Shown: in pieces, positions 19,554-28,236 of the stretch
Position numbering within the stretch: position 1 is the stretch's first letter
Layout: each line of letters starts with the position of its first letter
From: Ereboglobus sp.
GTDB taxonomy: Bacteria; Verrucomicrobiota; Verrucomicrobiia; Opitutales; Opitutaceae
Direction: 5' to 3'
DNA length: 64,000 bases
NCBI GenBank assembly: GCA_029974595.1
Contig: JARKRC010000046.1
Coordinates: forward strand, 47,081 to 111,080
Notes under the pieces: model-generated
Database searches by the model: none
Told to the model about the DNA's origin: nothing
What the model saw: only the letters and a program-made list of their open reading frames with translations
Made by a program: the position numbers and the translations under genes

Positions 19554-21386
19554 ATGCAAACCGCCGTGTTTCGCCCTCTTTTCGCCGCGTGCCTTTTCTT
19601 GCTTGTCCCGGCTTTTGCGCCTCCGGTCTCCGCGCAAAAGACATCCGGAACCACAAAAACCTCGGGCACCTCGGACGCATCGCAGGAACCCGTCACACAA
19701 ATGGAGACGCTTGTCGTCACGGCCAAGACCGAGCTGCCTCCTCCTGAAAACTGGCTGACCACGAGCATCCCCGGTTTCACCGTTTATTCGAATGCCTCCG
19801 AGCGCGCCTCGAAAAAATTGCTTCGTGATTTCGAAGCCTTCCGTTTCGCGCTCGACAACGTCTGGCCCATCAAGGCCACCATCCGCCGGCCTGGCACGCT
19901 GGTTTTTTGCGGACGCAACGGCTTCGAGGATTTCATCCCCAGATCGGATCGCGCCGATTTGTCCATGGATGCCGGCCGCGCCAGCACGACGCTCATGGGC
20001 CCCGATCACGTTTACATCGTCCTCGACATGAGCTCGTCAACCATGACGCTCAACAACCTCGATTTCGACATTGACGCCTCCTTTGGCAGCGCGACGTTTG
20101 AAATTGATTATTTCAGCCTGCTTTATCGTGAATACGTGCACTACCTGCTCAGCCAGACCGATGCCCCGCCGCCCCCGTGGTATGAAGAAGGTGTTCTCCA
20201 GATCATCCAGAAAATGGAGGTCTACCCGAAATACATCCGCATCGGTGAGATCAGGTCGGTGCCGCGCACCGGCAAGGCAAAATCAGGGTTCACAATGCCG
20301 GCGATTGAAGGCGATGGCGAGGATTCCATGGAAGCGGACGACGACAGCGGCATGCCCGGCATGGAGACGATTCCCGACACCGACTTCAATGTCGCGCTGC
20401 AACGCCGCGCCCTTCTCGGTTTCAACAATTTCTTTGGCGTCAAGGCCGACTCGCCCCTCGCGCGCAATCCCATCGGCAACAACGTCTGGGCCAAGCAATG
20501 CTATGCCTTCGTGCACATGTGCCTCTACGGCTGGCCCAACAAATACAAACAATCGCTCGAAACGCTCGTGGCCCGCTGCGCCAAGGAGCCCATGACCGAG
20601 CAGCTGTTCCAGGAATGCTTTGGGAAAAGTTACAAGAAGTTCCTCATAGAGCTGCGCGGCTACATAGGCTACACAGCCTATCAATACAACGATTTTGTCG
20701 TGAAGGGCAAGGAGCGCATCGATATGCCGCCGCGCGAGTTCATGCCCGCGCGCGAAGGCGCCGCCGCAGCCATGAAAGCCAACGCCCTCATCCTCGCCAA
20801 CAACTCCGCCGCCGCGATTCCCGCCCTGCGCGGCGCTTATGGCCGCGGCGAGCGCGACCCGGACTTTCTCGCAACCTACGGCCTCGCCGTCGCCAATAGC
20901 CAGAGCGAACTCGCGCGCCGTATGCTCGCGCAGGCCATCGAGGGGAAAACGACACGCGCAGCCGCCTATCCCGCTTATGCCGCGCTGCTGCTTCAAGAGG
21001 CGAAGACGTTTCCCGCTGCGAGTGACGGCATTCACATCACCCCCGGCCAGCTCGTGCCGATACTCGACCAGCTCTTCGCGGCGCGCAAGCTGAGGCCCGC
21101 GCTCCCCCAAACCTACGAAACGATCGCCAACGCCTGGCTTGCCTGCTCGATGCCGCCAAAGCCGGACAACTTTACCGCGCTCACGGAGGGCCTCCTGCTG
21201 TTCCCAAATAACGTGGAGCTGGTTTATCTCGCCACGCGCGTCGCGCTGAAAATGGGCGACCGCCGTGCTTCCGCCGCGTTGATCGGCCACGGCCTGAAAC
21301 TCTCGTCCGACGACGCCGGCCGCGCGCGTTTCAACAACCTCAAGCCGGAGCTCGAAAAACTCGCCCCGCAGACGGATGCAAAATAA
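19554..21386 (+). CDS. Secreted protein of unknown function, degenerate gluzincin-like
   Basis: 610 residues with a clear signal peptide (FAACLFLLVPAFAPPVSAQ). Not firmly assigned. Around residue 192 it reads REYVHYLL, then PPPPWYEEGVLQII, the spacing of HExxH plus PxWxxEG in DUF1570/MA-type peptidases, but the first His is Arg, so it is probably not an active zinc peptidase. Residues 49-56 (METLVVTA) look like a TonB box. The C-terminal half is helical and TPR-like. Its last 19 codons plus stop are duplicated twice downstream. ATG at 19554 sits just before the signal peptide. Confidence 0.7.
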   Translation: MQTAVFRPLFAACLFLLVPAFAPPVSAQKTSGTTKTSGTSDASQEPVTQMETLVVTAKTELPPPENWLTTSIPGFTVYSNASERASKKLLRDFEAFRFALDNVWPIKATIRRPGTLVFCGRNGFEDFIPRSDRADLSMDAGRASTTLMGPDHVYIVLDMSSSTMTLNNLDFDIDASFGSATFEIDYFSLLYREYVHYLLSQTDAPPPPWYEEGVLQIIQKMEVYPKYIRIGEIRSVPRTGKAKSGFTMPAIEGDGEDSMEADDDSGMPGMETIPDTDFNVALQRRALLGFNNFFGVKADSPLARNPIGNNVWAKQCYAFVHMCLYGWPNKYKQSLETLVARCAKEPMTEQLFQECFGKSYKKFLIELRGYIGYTAYQYNDFVVKGKERIDMPPREFMPAREGAAAAMKANALILANNSAAAIPALRGAYGRGERDPDFLATYGLAVANSQSELARRMLAQAIEGKTTRAAAYPAYAALLLQEAKTFPAASDGIHITPGQLVPILDQLFAARKLRPALPQTYETIANAWLACSMPPKPDNFTALTEGLLLFPNNVELVYLATRVALKMGDRRASAALIGHGLKLSSDDAGRARFNNLKPELEKLAPQTDAK

Positions 21387-21449
21387 ACGGTTGGCAATCC
21401 TGCGCTTGTCTTTCGCAGGGGTTTAAGGCGCACTCTTTGCACTTCTCTT

Positions 21450-21860
21450 ATGAAAACCTTCACCCGCCTCATTGTGGTGATGGCATCCGCGCTCGTCATT
21501 GTGTTGTCCGGCTGCCAGTCCGCTCCCTCAGCGTCTGACAAGACCGCTTCTGAATCAACCGCCCCTTATTACGACATCAAGGATACGGATACCAAGCCGG
21601 TTCCCCGGGACACCAGAGCGGCGCCCCGTTATCCTATCGAGATGAAACGCCGCGGTATATCGGGAGAAGCCGTCATCAGCTTTGTTGTGATGACGGACGG
21701 ACGCACCGATCAAGTGAAGGCAGTTAGAGTATCGCATGATGTTTTTGGCGGGGCCGCGGTGGAAGCCGTCAAACAATGGAGTTTCAAACCGGCGACCAAA
21801 GACGGCAAGCCGGTAAATTGCCGGATGACCATACCGATAGTGTTCAACTTGAGCCGCTGA
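21450..21860 (+). CDS. TonB C-terminal domain lipoprotein, paralogue 1
   Basis: 136 residues. Signal peptide with lipobox LSGC (cleavage before Cys 24 or so), then a short acidic linker and a TonB C-terminal domain: PRYPIEMKRRGISGEAVISF, VVMTDGRTDQVKAV, EAVKQWSFKPATKDGKPV. In TonB this domain binds TonB boxes of outer-membrane receptors; here it lacks the long Pro-rich periplasm-spanning linker and a membrane helix, so an ordinary energy-coupling role is unlikely. ATG at 21450. First of three tandem copies. Confidence 0.85.
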   Translation: MKTFTRLIVVMASALVIVLSGCQSAPSASDKTASESTAPYYDIKDTDTKPVPRDTRAAPRYPIEMKRRGISGEAVISFVVMTDGRTDQVKAVRVSHDVFGGAAVEAVKQWSFKPATKDGKPVNCRMTIPIVFNLSR

Positions 21861-21918
21861 TCAAAACGCCGCGATTTTCCATCGGAGAAGGATCCGCACA
21901 AACAGCGCTGGGCGTGCC

Positions 21919-21978
21919 CGTTTCAACAACCTCAAGCCCGAGCTCGAAAAACTCGCCCCGCAGACGGATGCAAAATAA
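21919..21978 (+). pseudogene. Copied C-terminal tail of the 610-residue protein, copy 1
   Basis: Encodes RFNNLKPELEKLAPQTDAK and a stop, identical in protein to the last 19 residues of the gene ending at 21386. It has no start codon or upstream coding part and marks the edge of the tandem duplication. Confidence 0.85.
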
Positions 21979-22041
21979 CCGGTTGGCAATCCTGCGCTTG
22001 TCTTTCGCAGGGGTTTGAGGCGCACTCTTTGCACTTCTCTT

Positions 22042-22452
22042 ATGAAAACCTCCACCCGCCTCATTGTGGCGATGTCATCCGCGCTCGTCATTGTGCTGTC
22101 CGGCTGCCAGTCCGCTTCCTCATCGTCAGACAAGACCGCTTCTGAATCAACCGCCCCTTATTACGACATCAAGGATACGGATACCAAGCCGGTTCCCCTG
22201 CATCCCAGAGCGACACCGCAGTATCCTCACGAGTTGAAAATGCGTAATATATCGGGGGAAGCGGTCATCAGCTTTGTGGTCACTGCGAATGGTCGGACGA
22301 AGCAAGTAAAGGCGGTGAAGGCAACGCATCCCGGTTTTGCTGATTCTGCGGTGGCATGCATCGAGCAATGGCGTTTCAAACCGGCGACCAAAGACGGCAA
22401 ACCGGTGAATTGCCGGATGATGATACCAATGGTTTTCAGCTTGGATCGCTGA
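22042..22452 (+). CDS. TonB C-terminal domain lipoprotein, paralogue 2
   Basis: 136 residues, almost identical to paralogue 1 through the signal peptide (lipobox LSGC) and linker, then more diverged in the middle of the TonB-C domain (PQYPHELKMRNISGEAVISF, ATHPGFADSAVACIEQWRFK). The divergence pattern, a conserved leader with a changing core, suggests the copies are old enough to be specialising or that gene conversion keeps the ends alike. ATG at 22042, at the same place in the repeat as the first copy. Confidence 0.85.
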   Translation: MKTSTRLIVAMSSALVIVLSGCQSASSSSDKTASESTAPYYDIKDTDTKPVPLHPRATPQYPHELKMRNISGEAVISFVVTANGRTKQVKAVKATHPGFADSAVACIEQWRFKPATKDGKPVNCRMMIPMVFSLDR

Positions 22453-22510
22453 CCAGAACGCTGCGATTTTCCATTGCGGAAAGATTCGCGCAAACAGCGC
22501 CGGCCGCGCC

Positions 22511-22570
22511 CGTTTCAACAACCTCAAACCGGAGCTCGAAAAACTCCCCCTGCCGGTGGATGTAAAATAA
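22511..22570 (+). pseudogene. Copied C-terminal tail of the 610-residue protein, copy 2
   Basis: Encodes RFNNLKPELEKLPLPVDVK and a stop, a second, slightly changed copy of the tail that ends at 21386. Confidence 0.85.
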
Positions 22571-22633
22571 CCGGCTGGCAACTATACACTTGTCTTTCGT
22601 GCGGGATTGAGGTGCATTTTTTGCGCCTCTCTT

Positions 22634-23098
22634 ATGAAAACCTCCACCCTTCTCATTATTGTGGCGCTCACGTCCGCGCTCACTGCTGTGCTCTTCCGCG
22701 CCTATTCCCGCTCCCAGTCACTCTGTCAGTGCGTCTCCTCATCGTCAGACAAGACCGTTTGTTTATCGCCTGACACGACCGTTCCCAAATCAATCGGTTC
22801 TTATTACGAGAAGGAGGATGTCGATACCGAGCCAACTGTCGAAGGCTTTAGGACCGCGCCCCGTTATCCTCTCGAAATGAAACGCCTCGGCCTATCGGGA
22901 AAAGCGGTCATCAGCTATGTTGTGATGGCGGACGGCTGCACCGACCAAGTGAAAGTGGAAAAAGCAACGCATGCCGCTTTTGGCGAGGCTGGCGTGAAAG
23001 CCGTCAAACAATGGCGTTTCGAACCGGCGACCAAAGGCGGCAAGCCAGTGAACTGTCGGATGGCCGCACCGATGACGTTCAGCATGACGGATGCTTGA
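22634..23098 (+). CDS. TonB C-terminal domain protein, paralogue 3
   Basis: 154 residues, the most diverged copy. The N terminus is hydrophobic (LLIIVALTSALTAVLF) but the lipobox is replaced by a region with several cysteines (SLCQCVSSS), so it may be anchored by an uncleaved helix rather than lipid. The TonB-C core is clear (PRYPLEMKRLGLSGKAVISY, VKAVKQWRFEPATKGGKPV). ATG at 22634. Confidence 0.8.
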   Translation: MKTSTLLIIVALTSALTAVLFRAYSRSQSLCQCVSSSSDKTVCLSPDTTVPKSIGSYYEKEDVDTEPTVEGFRTAPRYPLEMKRLGLSGKAVISYVVMADGCTDQVKVEKATHAAFGEAGVKAVKQWRFEPATKGGKPVNCRMAAPMTFSMTDA

Positions 23099-23191
23099 TC
23101 AAAATTTCCATCGCGGAAAGATTCGCGCAAACGGCATCGGGCGCGCGTCGCGTCTTGCATAGCGCGATTTGGCGCGCCAGTTTTTCGGGCC

Positions 23192-23749
23192 ATGAGCATA
23201 GGCAAACGAGCCGCGGCCTCCGGCGAGGCAATTCTTGATCGCGTGTTGTGCGTGGTCGGCGCGGTGCTGTTTTCACAGGCGCCGGAGTTCATGCAGCAAT
23301 ACTTGCAGCGGCTCGGCGGGCATCTCGACGAGGCCCGCCGCATGCTTGCCCAATACGAGGAAATCGCCCGGCGGGCCGGATTCTCGCTCAATGCCTTCAT
23401 CGAGCGCACGGCGTCGAATCCCGACGCCGTCGTGGCAAAACATGCCGGCGTGATGGAGGGCGCGATCGCGCGCGTCCGCGACCTTGCGGAGGCGCAAGCC
23501 GCGATTCAGGACGCGTCCCTGTTCACCCGGCCGTTTGCGTTCCTGCGGCATGTCGATTGGGACATTGCCGCGCGCACCTGGTCGGTCTTCAAGCCGGCCG
23601 TGCCCACGACCATCGAGGGGCTGGCGTATGCGGCCGCGGGCATCGGGGTGATCCTGGGATTTTATTACGGCTGTATCCATTTTCCAATTACGCGCCTCTG
23701 GCGCAGGCGCCAGGCGCGCAAGGCGGAGGCGCAGGCCGCGCCGGAGTAG
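23192..23749 (+). CDS. DUF2937 family membrane protein
   Basis: 185 residues. The opening LDRVLCVVGAVLFSQAPEFM then QQYLQRLGGHLDEARRMLAQ is the DUF2937 hallmark. A central helical soluble part is followed by a C-terminal membrane helix (GLAYAAAGIGVILGFYYGCI) and a basic tail. Function of the family is unknown. ATG at 23192. Convergent with the threonine aldolase gene. Confidence 0.85.
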   Translation: MSIGKRAAASGEAILDRVLCVVGAVLFSQAPEFMQQYLQRLGGHLDEARRMLAQYEEIARRAGFSLNAFIERTASNPDAVVAKHAGVMEGAIARVRDLAEAQAAIQDASLFTRPFAFLRHVDWDIAARTWSVFKPAVPTTIEGLAYAAAGIGVILGFYYGCIHFPITRLWRRRQARKAEAQAAPE

Positions 23750-23794
23750 AAGCAACGGTCTCCGTCGCTTGTTTGTTTTTCGATTTGTTTTTTT

Positions 23795-23838
23795 GGCGAG
23801 GCTTTGCCTCGTCCGGCGGCGGGACGCCGCCGCTCCCT
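23795..23838. repeat. Double hairpin between convergent genes
   Basis: Two adjacent hairpins, GCGAGGCTTTGCCTCG and GGCGGCGGGACGCCGCC. They resemble the dispersed palindromes elsewhere in style but not in sequence; they may also stop transcription from either side. Confidence 0.5.
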
Positions 23839-23860
23839 GTCGCACGCGCCGTTCGGGAGA

Positions 23861-24964
23861 TCACTTTTCCGCGGACATCGCCGCGCGGACGGCAAGGGCG
23901 AAGCGCGCGATGTCGTCTTCACGCGTGTCCCACGAGCACATGAGGCGATACCCGTTTGCGCCGATGAAATTATAAAAATGCCAGCCTTGCGCGGCGAGTT
24001 TTTCGGCGGCGGCCTTCGGCATTTCCACAAAGAGCGCATTGGCCTCGGGCTCGAGGAGCGGGCGCACGCCGGGAATTTCGCGGAGCGCGTCGGCGAGGAG
24101 CTTGGTCATGAGGTTCGCGCGCGCGGCGTTGCGCAGCCACGCGCCGTCCTTGAGCATGCCCACCCATTGCGCGCTGAGGAAGCGCATCTTCGAGGCGAGC
24201 TGGCCGGCCTGCTTGCAGCGATAGTCGAATTCGCGGGCGAGCTGCGGATTGAAAAACACGACGGCCTCGGTGGCGCTCATGCCGTTCTTCGTGCCGCCGA
24301 AGCAGAGCACGTCCACGCCGGCGCGCCAGGTGATGTCGGCGGGGGCGGCGCTGGTGCGGTATTCGAGCGCGGAGGCGGCGTTGGCGAAGCGAGCGCCGTC
24401 CATGTGCACGGCGAGGCCGTGGCGTTTCGCGACGGAGGTCAGGGCGCGGAGTTCCTTGACCGTGTAGACGGTGCCCCACTCGGTGCTTTGCGTGAGCGAG
24501 AGAACACGGGGTTTCGGGAAATGGATGTCTGTGCGCTTGAGGATGAGTTTTTCCACGGTGTCGGGCGCGAGTTTCCCGTTGGGACCGGTGGCCAGGAGGA
24601 GTTTGGTGCCGTTGGAAAAAAATTCGGGCGCGCCGCACTCGTCGGTTTCGACATGGGCTTGATCGTGGCAGATCACGCTGTGGTAGCTCTGGCAGAGCGA
24701 GGCGAGGGCGAGGGAGTTGGCGGAGGTGCCGTTGAAAACGAAAAAGACTTCGGCGTCGGGTTTCTCGAACACGTCGCGGATGAGGTCGCACGCCTGCTGC
24801 GTCCATTTGTCCGTGCCGTAGGAGGGCAGGCGGCCCTGATTGGCCTCGGCGAGCGCGGCCCATGCCTCGGGGCAGATGCCCGAGGTGTTGTCGCTGGCGA
24901 AGTGGTGGTCGTGGGTGATGCCGTTCGAGGCGGCGGACGCGGCGGTGTTGTGATTTTGGGACAT
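23861..24964 (-). CDS. Low-specificity L-threonine aldolase
   Basis: PLP enzyme that cleaves threonine/allo-threonine to glycine and acetaldehyde. N-terminal HHFASDNTSGICPEAWAAL, HICHDQAHVE-type segment (SVICHDQAHVETDECGAP), MDGARFANA and the PLP-lysine site LCFGGTKNGMSATEAVVFF are all present. 367 residues from the ATG at 24964 (MSQNHNTAAS). The 46 upstream codons belong to the terminator region and are not coding. Confidence 0.88.
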   Translation of the reverse strand: MSQNHNTAASAASNGITHDHHFASDNTSGICPEAWAALAEANQGRLPSYGTDKWTQQACDLIRDVFEKPDAEVFFVFNGTSANSLALASLCQSYHSVICHDQAHVETDECGAPEFFSNGTKLLLATGPNGKLAPDTVEKLILKRTDIHFPKPRVLSLTQSTEWGTVYTVKELRALTSVAKRHGLAVHMDGARFANAASALEYRTSAAPADITWRAGVDVLCFGGTKNGMSATEAVVFFNPQLAREFDYRCKQAGQLASKMRFLSAQWVGMLKDGAWLRNAARANLMTKLLADALREIPGVRPLLEPEANALFVEMPKAAAEKLAAQGWHFYNFIGANGYRLMCSWDTREDDIARFALAVRAAMSAEK

Positions 24965-25021
24965 GGTGGAATCGGAGAAAGGAAGGCGGGAATCAGAAGT
25001 CAGAGTTCTGAAAAACGGAAA

Positions 25022-25058
25022 TAAAAAAAGAGGCCGGATTTTGCCGGCCTCTTTTTTT
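25022..25058 (-). terminator. Rho-independent terminator after the NhaD-type antiporter
   Basis: Stem AAAGAGGCCGG with its exact complement, 6-nt loop, A-run and T-run on the two sides. It lies between the antiporter stop (25084) and the threonine aldolase start, so the two genes are separate units. Confidence 0.88.
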
Positions 25059-25083
25059 GGGGAGGAGAGGTCTCCGAGTCTGC

Positions 25084-26382
25084 TCAGCGCAGGAACAGCC
25101 ATCCGCTCAGCGCAAGGATGGGCAGGAGGATGGGCAGGCTGTATTTCACGATGTAGCCGACGAAGGTAGGGGTGGCCACGCCTTCGCTTTCGGCGATGGA
25201 TTTCACCATGAAGTTGGGGCCGTTGCCGATGTAGGTCATCGCGCCGAAAAACACCGCGCCGAGGCTCACGCCGATCACGTAATGCGGGTGCGTGGCGAGG
25301 AGCGCGGGCACGTCGAGATTGCCGGCGCTGCTCTTGGCGACTTCGAGGAACGTCAGGTAGGTCGGGGCGTTGTCGAGCACCGACGAGAGCGCGCCGGATG
25401 TGAAGTAATACTGGAGCGCGTGCGTGAAGCCGAATTGCCGGCCGTGGATTTCGAGGTATCCGAGGGCGGGCATCATCGTCATGAAGATGCCGACAAACAG
25501 GAACGCCACCTCCTTGATCGGGCCAAAGGTGAAGGCGTTCGCAGAGTGAACGGCCTTGGGCGTGAGCAGGTAGGAGGCGACCGCCGCGCCGAGCATGATG
25601 ACTTCGCGAAGCGGGAAGTAAGCCTCGTTCACGAGCAGCACCGAGCCCACGATGATGAGGAGGAAAAGCACGTTGATCGCGCCGTCAAAGCGCCATGTGT
25701 CAGCCTGTTTCGCGCCGTCCTGGAATGCCCCTGGCATTTTCTTGAAGCTCCGCAGATCGAACGCAAAAAACACGGCGAGGATCGCCGCCACGGTGAGGAT
25801 CCACTGCAGGGAGACATGCTCGATCAGCCAGAAAAACGGCACGCCCTTCATGTAGCCGAGAAAGAGCGGCGGATCGCCGATGGGCGTGAGCGCGCCGCCG
25901 ACGTTGGATACCACAAAAATGAAAAACACGATGTGATACGGGCTGATGCGCGCGCGGTTCATGCGCACCCACGGACGGATCATCACCATCGACGCGCCGG
26001 TCGTGCCGATGACATTTGCCAGCACGGCGCCGATCGCGAGGAAAACGACATTTTCAAACGGCGATCCCTTGCCCCTGATGTTGATATGAATGCCGCCGGC
26101 GACCACGAACAGCGACCCGATCAGGCAGATGAATGAAAAATAATCCTTCAACGTGTGCACGGTCGTCATGCCGCCTCCCGGGATTTGCAGCAGATAATAC
26201 GCGGCCACGAGCAGCCCCAGTCCGATCGAGACAAACATGTAGCGTTTTTCCCAGAACGATTTGATGGCATGGGGCGACAGGGGCATCACTGCGATGAGCA
26301 GCAGCAGCAGCGCAAATGGCGCGATGAGCCAGGGCGGAATCTCCGTGCCGGCCGTTGAGGAGGCAATGATATCGACGGTCAT
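25084..26382 (-). CDS. nhaD: Sodium:proton antiporter, NhaD type
   Basis: 432 residues with about 11-12 membrane segments. Motifs include NVIGTTGASMVMIRPWVR, NVGGALTPIGDPPLFLGYMKG and DNAPTYLTF, typical of the NhaD branch of the ion-transporter superfamily, which exports Na+ (or Li+) for protons across the inner membrane. ATG at 26382 (MTVDIIASST); the 37 codons upstream lack membrane or family features. Monocistronic, with its own terminator. Confidence 0.85.
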   Translation of the reverse strand: MTVDIIASSTAGTEIPPWLIAPFALLLLLIAVMPLSPHAIKSFWEKRYMFVSIGLGLLVAAYYLLQIPGGGMTTVHTLKDYFSFICLIGSLFVVAGGIHINIRGKGSPFENVVFLAIGAVLANVIGTTGASMVMIRPWVRMNRARISPYHIVFFIFVVSNVGGALTPIGDPPLFLGYMKGVPFFWLIEHVSLQWILTVAAILAVFFAFDLRSFKKMPGAFQDGAKQADTWRFDGAINVLFLLIIVGSVLLVNEAYFPLREVIMLGAAVASYLLTPKAVHSANAFTFGPIKEVAFLFVGIFMTMMPALGYLEIHGRQFGFTHALQYYFTSGALSSVLDNAPTYLTFLEVAKSSAGNLDVPALLATHPHYVIGVSLGAVFFGAMTYIGNGPNFMVKSIAESEGVATPTFVGYIVKYSLPILLPILALSGWLFLR

Positions 26383-26703
26383 AAAGGACAACCAGGGTGT
26401 TTTGTGGATTGGAGGAATGCGCGAAACGCAGCCCGATGGGCCGCCGGATCGGCATGAAAATCCGATCAGATAACACACCGGCCCGGTTTGCAAAGTGCTT
26501 TTGCGAACCGTCCCGCTTCAAGGCGCGGGGCGCGCGACGCTTTTTCCCGCCAAATCATGAAGTGCCTCCTCGCAAAACAGGCTTTTGCATACGCTGCATC
26601 AATAATTCTACTAACCGCCGCGCTCCCTGCCCCGGCATGATTTTGGGAATGGCGGCGCTTGTATCCAAACCCTCAATACGCAAGGCGGCGCGCTTGCCGC
26701 GCC
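26383..26703. other. Gene-free gap of 321 bp
   Basis: Lies between the antiporter start and the stop of the next minus-strand gene, so it must carry the antiporter promoter. I see a short GC hairpin near 26687-26706 (GGCGGCGCGCTTGCCGCGCC) next to the upstream gene's stop, which may help terminate it, and otherwise nothing recognisable. Confidence 0.5.
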
Positions 26704-27570
26704 TCAGTATCGCAGCGCCGCCACGATGGGAAAGTGGTCGGAAGGGACGCGCGCGGCGTGGGTGTCGTTGTCGATTTTGGCGCGGTAGGTGTCGGTCAGG
26801 ACACCGTAGCGCGCGACGGAGAAACCGGCGGTCACGAAAATGTAATCGATGCGGTCGGGCGAGAAACGGTCGGGCTTGAAACCATTGAAGGTGCCGTTGA
26901 GTTCGTAGCGGATGGGAGCGATTTCGCGGGCGTCCTTCAGGAGGCCGGTGGCGGTGAGGATGCGGTAGCCGGAGGCGTCCGGGGTCATGTTGAAATCGCC
27001 GGTGAGGATGGCGTCGGCGCCTTTTGCGATTTCAGCGATTTTGGAAAGAATGAGGCGCGAGCCTTCCTCGCGGGCCTTCATGCCCTTGTGATCCGTGTGG
27101 ACGTTGAAGAAGTAAAAGACCTTGCCCGTTTGTTTGTCGGAAAATTTTCCCCAGCTGCAAATACGGATGTGCGAGGCATCCCAGCCTTTGTTGGGCCTGT
27201 CGCTGTCCGGGGACAGCCAGAAATCGCCGTGGTCGAGCAGGGTGAATTTGTCCGTTTTGTAGAAGATGGCGGAGAACTCGCCCTTTTCCCCCGCATCGTC
27301 GCGGGCCACGCCGGTGCGGGCGTAGCCGGGGAGCTGGTCGATCATGTCGCGCAGCTGGTTGATCTTGCCCTCCTGCGTGCCGAAGATGTCGAAGTCGTGG
27401 AAGCGGATGAGGGCGGTGATGGCCGGGCAGCGTTGATCCCAGCCATTGCCGGCCTTGCGGTCGGAGGCATTGTCGTTGCGGATGTTGTAGCTGGCGACGC
27501 TGAGGGCGCCGGCTGCAAGCGGGGCCGCGAATGCGAGGAGAGCGATGAGAAACGCGATGTTTTTTTTCAT
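26704..27570 (-). CDS. Secreted endonuclease/exonuclease/phosphatase-family protein
   Basis: 288 residues: a signal peptide (MKKNIAFLIALLAFAAPLAAG) and a full EEP metal-dependent hydrolase domain. Family motifs: SYNIRND, GTQEG (metal Glu), NVHTDHKG, TGDFNMTP and RIDYIFV ending SDHFPIVAAL. The substrate could be nucleic acid, a phosphodiester or sphingomyelin-like lipid; it cannot be told. ATG at 27570. First of four exported-protein genes in a row on this strand but separated from the next by a terminator. Confidence 0.88.
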   Translation of the reverse strand: MKKNIAFLIALLAFAAPLAAGALSVASYNIRNDNASDRKAGNGWDQRCPAITALIRFHDFDIFGTQEGKINQLRDMIDQLPGYARTGVARDDAGEKGEFSAIFYKTDKFTLLDHGDFWLSPDSDRPNKGWDASHIRICSWGKFSDKQTGKVFYFFNVHTDHKGMKAREEGSRLILSKIAEIAKGADAILTGDFNMTPDASGYRILTATGLLKDAREIAPIRYELNGTFNGFKPDRFSPDRIDYIFVTAGFSVARYGVLTDTYRAKIDNDTHAARVPSDHFPIVAALRY

Positions 27571-27637
27571 GGGACGCAATGGGTGTGCCGGCCCAGAAGT
27601 AGACGCATGCGCCCGCCGCCTGCAACACAAGTGTGAT

Positions 27638-27667
27638 AAATAAAAATGCCCGCGGGTCAACGCGGGC
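27638..27667 (-). terminator. Rho-independent terminator
   Basis: On the minus strand, stem GCCCGCG/CGCGGGC with a 6-nt loop then a T-rich ATTTTTATTT. It ends transcription of the NTF2-like lipoprotein gene 33 bp upstream. Confidence 0.75.
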
Positions 27668-27700
27668 AACGTCACAGTCACGGCGGCCGCGCCTGTGTGA

Positions 27701-28135
27701 TCACATCTTGAATGCCTGGCGTCCCAGCAGCTTCCACTCGCCCTTCTGCTTCTGCCAGGCGAGCATGATGCCGATCTTTATTGAGTTGGGTTTGCCGTTG
27801 TCGTTCGTCTGCGCGGAAAGCACGTGGCGGACAATCGCCGTGTCGCCGGTCACCTTGATTTGCTGGTCGGCAATCTCAATCGTCACAAACACCGAGCGGC
27901 CGCTGGCAATCGTATCCACAAACTCGGCCTTTGTTTCGACTTTTCCGCTGGAATGGCCGTAGAGGAGGTTGTCGGCGGCGATGGCGCTCAGGGCGTCAGC
28001 CTTGGCCGATAACATTGCGGCGCGCAGTTTTTCGACGGCGGCGGCAACGTCGCGCTCGTCGTTTGACGATTGCGCATTGCAGGCGGATATGAATGCGAGG
28101 GAGGGAAACAGGCAGAAGAGTATGATTTTTTTCAT
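27701..28135 (-). CDS. NTF2-like (DUF4440-type) lipoprotein
   Basis: 144 residues. Lipobox ISAC after MKKIILFCLFPSLAF gives a lipid-anchored protein. The remainder is one NTF2-like alpha+beta domain: VEKLRAAMLSAKADALSAIA, LYGHSSGKVETKAEFVDTI, IVRHVLSAQT, WQKQKGEWKLLGRQAFKM. Such domains are either small-molecule binding or enzymatic; no catalytic pair is evident. ATG at 28135. Confidence 0.8.
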   Translation of the reverse strand: MKKIILFCLFPSLAFISACNAQSSNDERDVAAAVEKLRAAMLSAKADALSAIAADNLLYGHSSGKVETKAEFVDTIASGRSVFVTIEIADQQIKVTGDTAIVRHVLSAQTNDNGKPNSIKIGIMLAWQKQKGEWKLLGRQAFKM

Positions 28136-28236
28136 GGGTGACGGTGTTGGTGTTTCAGTTTCATGCTGATTTTCATTCGCGTTTATGCGCAACTTGAAAT
28201 TTTTGGTACAAGATCAATATATGCAATATACGCGAA

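Larger units (their letters stand above)
21330..23105 (+). repeat. 591-bp tandem segment, three copies
   Basis: Matching landmarks (the TTTCAAC of the copied gene tail) occur at 21330, 21921 and 22513, spacing 591 and 592 bp. Each unit holds the last 20 codons of the upstream 610-residue protein, a short spacer with TCTTTCGCAGGGGTTT-like sequence, and one TonB-C-domain gene. The third unit is the most diverged and loses the next tail near 23140. Confidence 0.9.
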
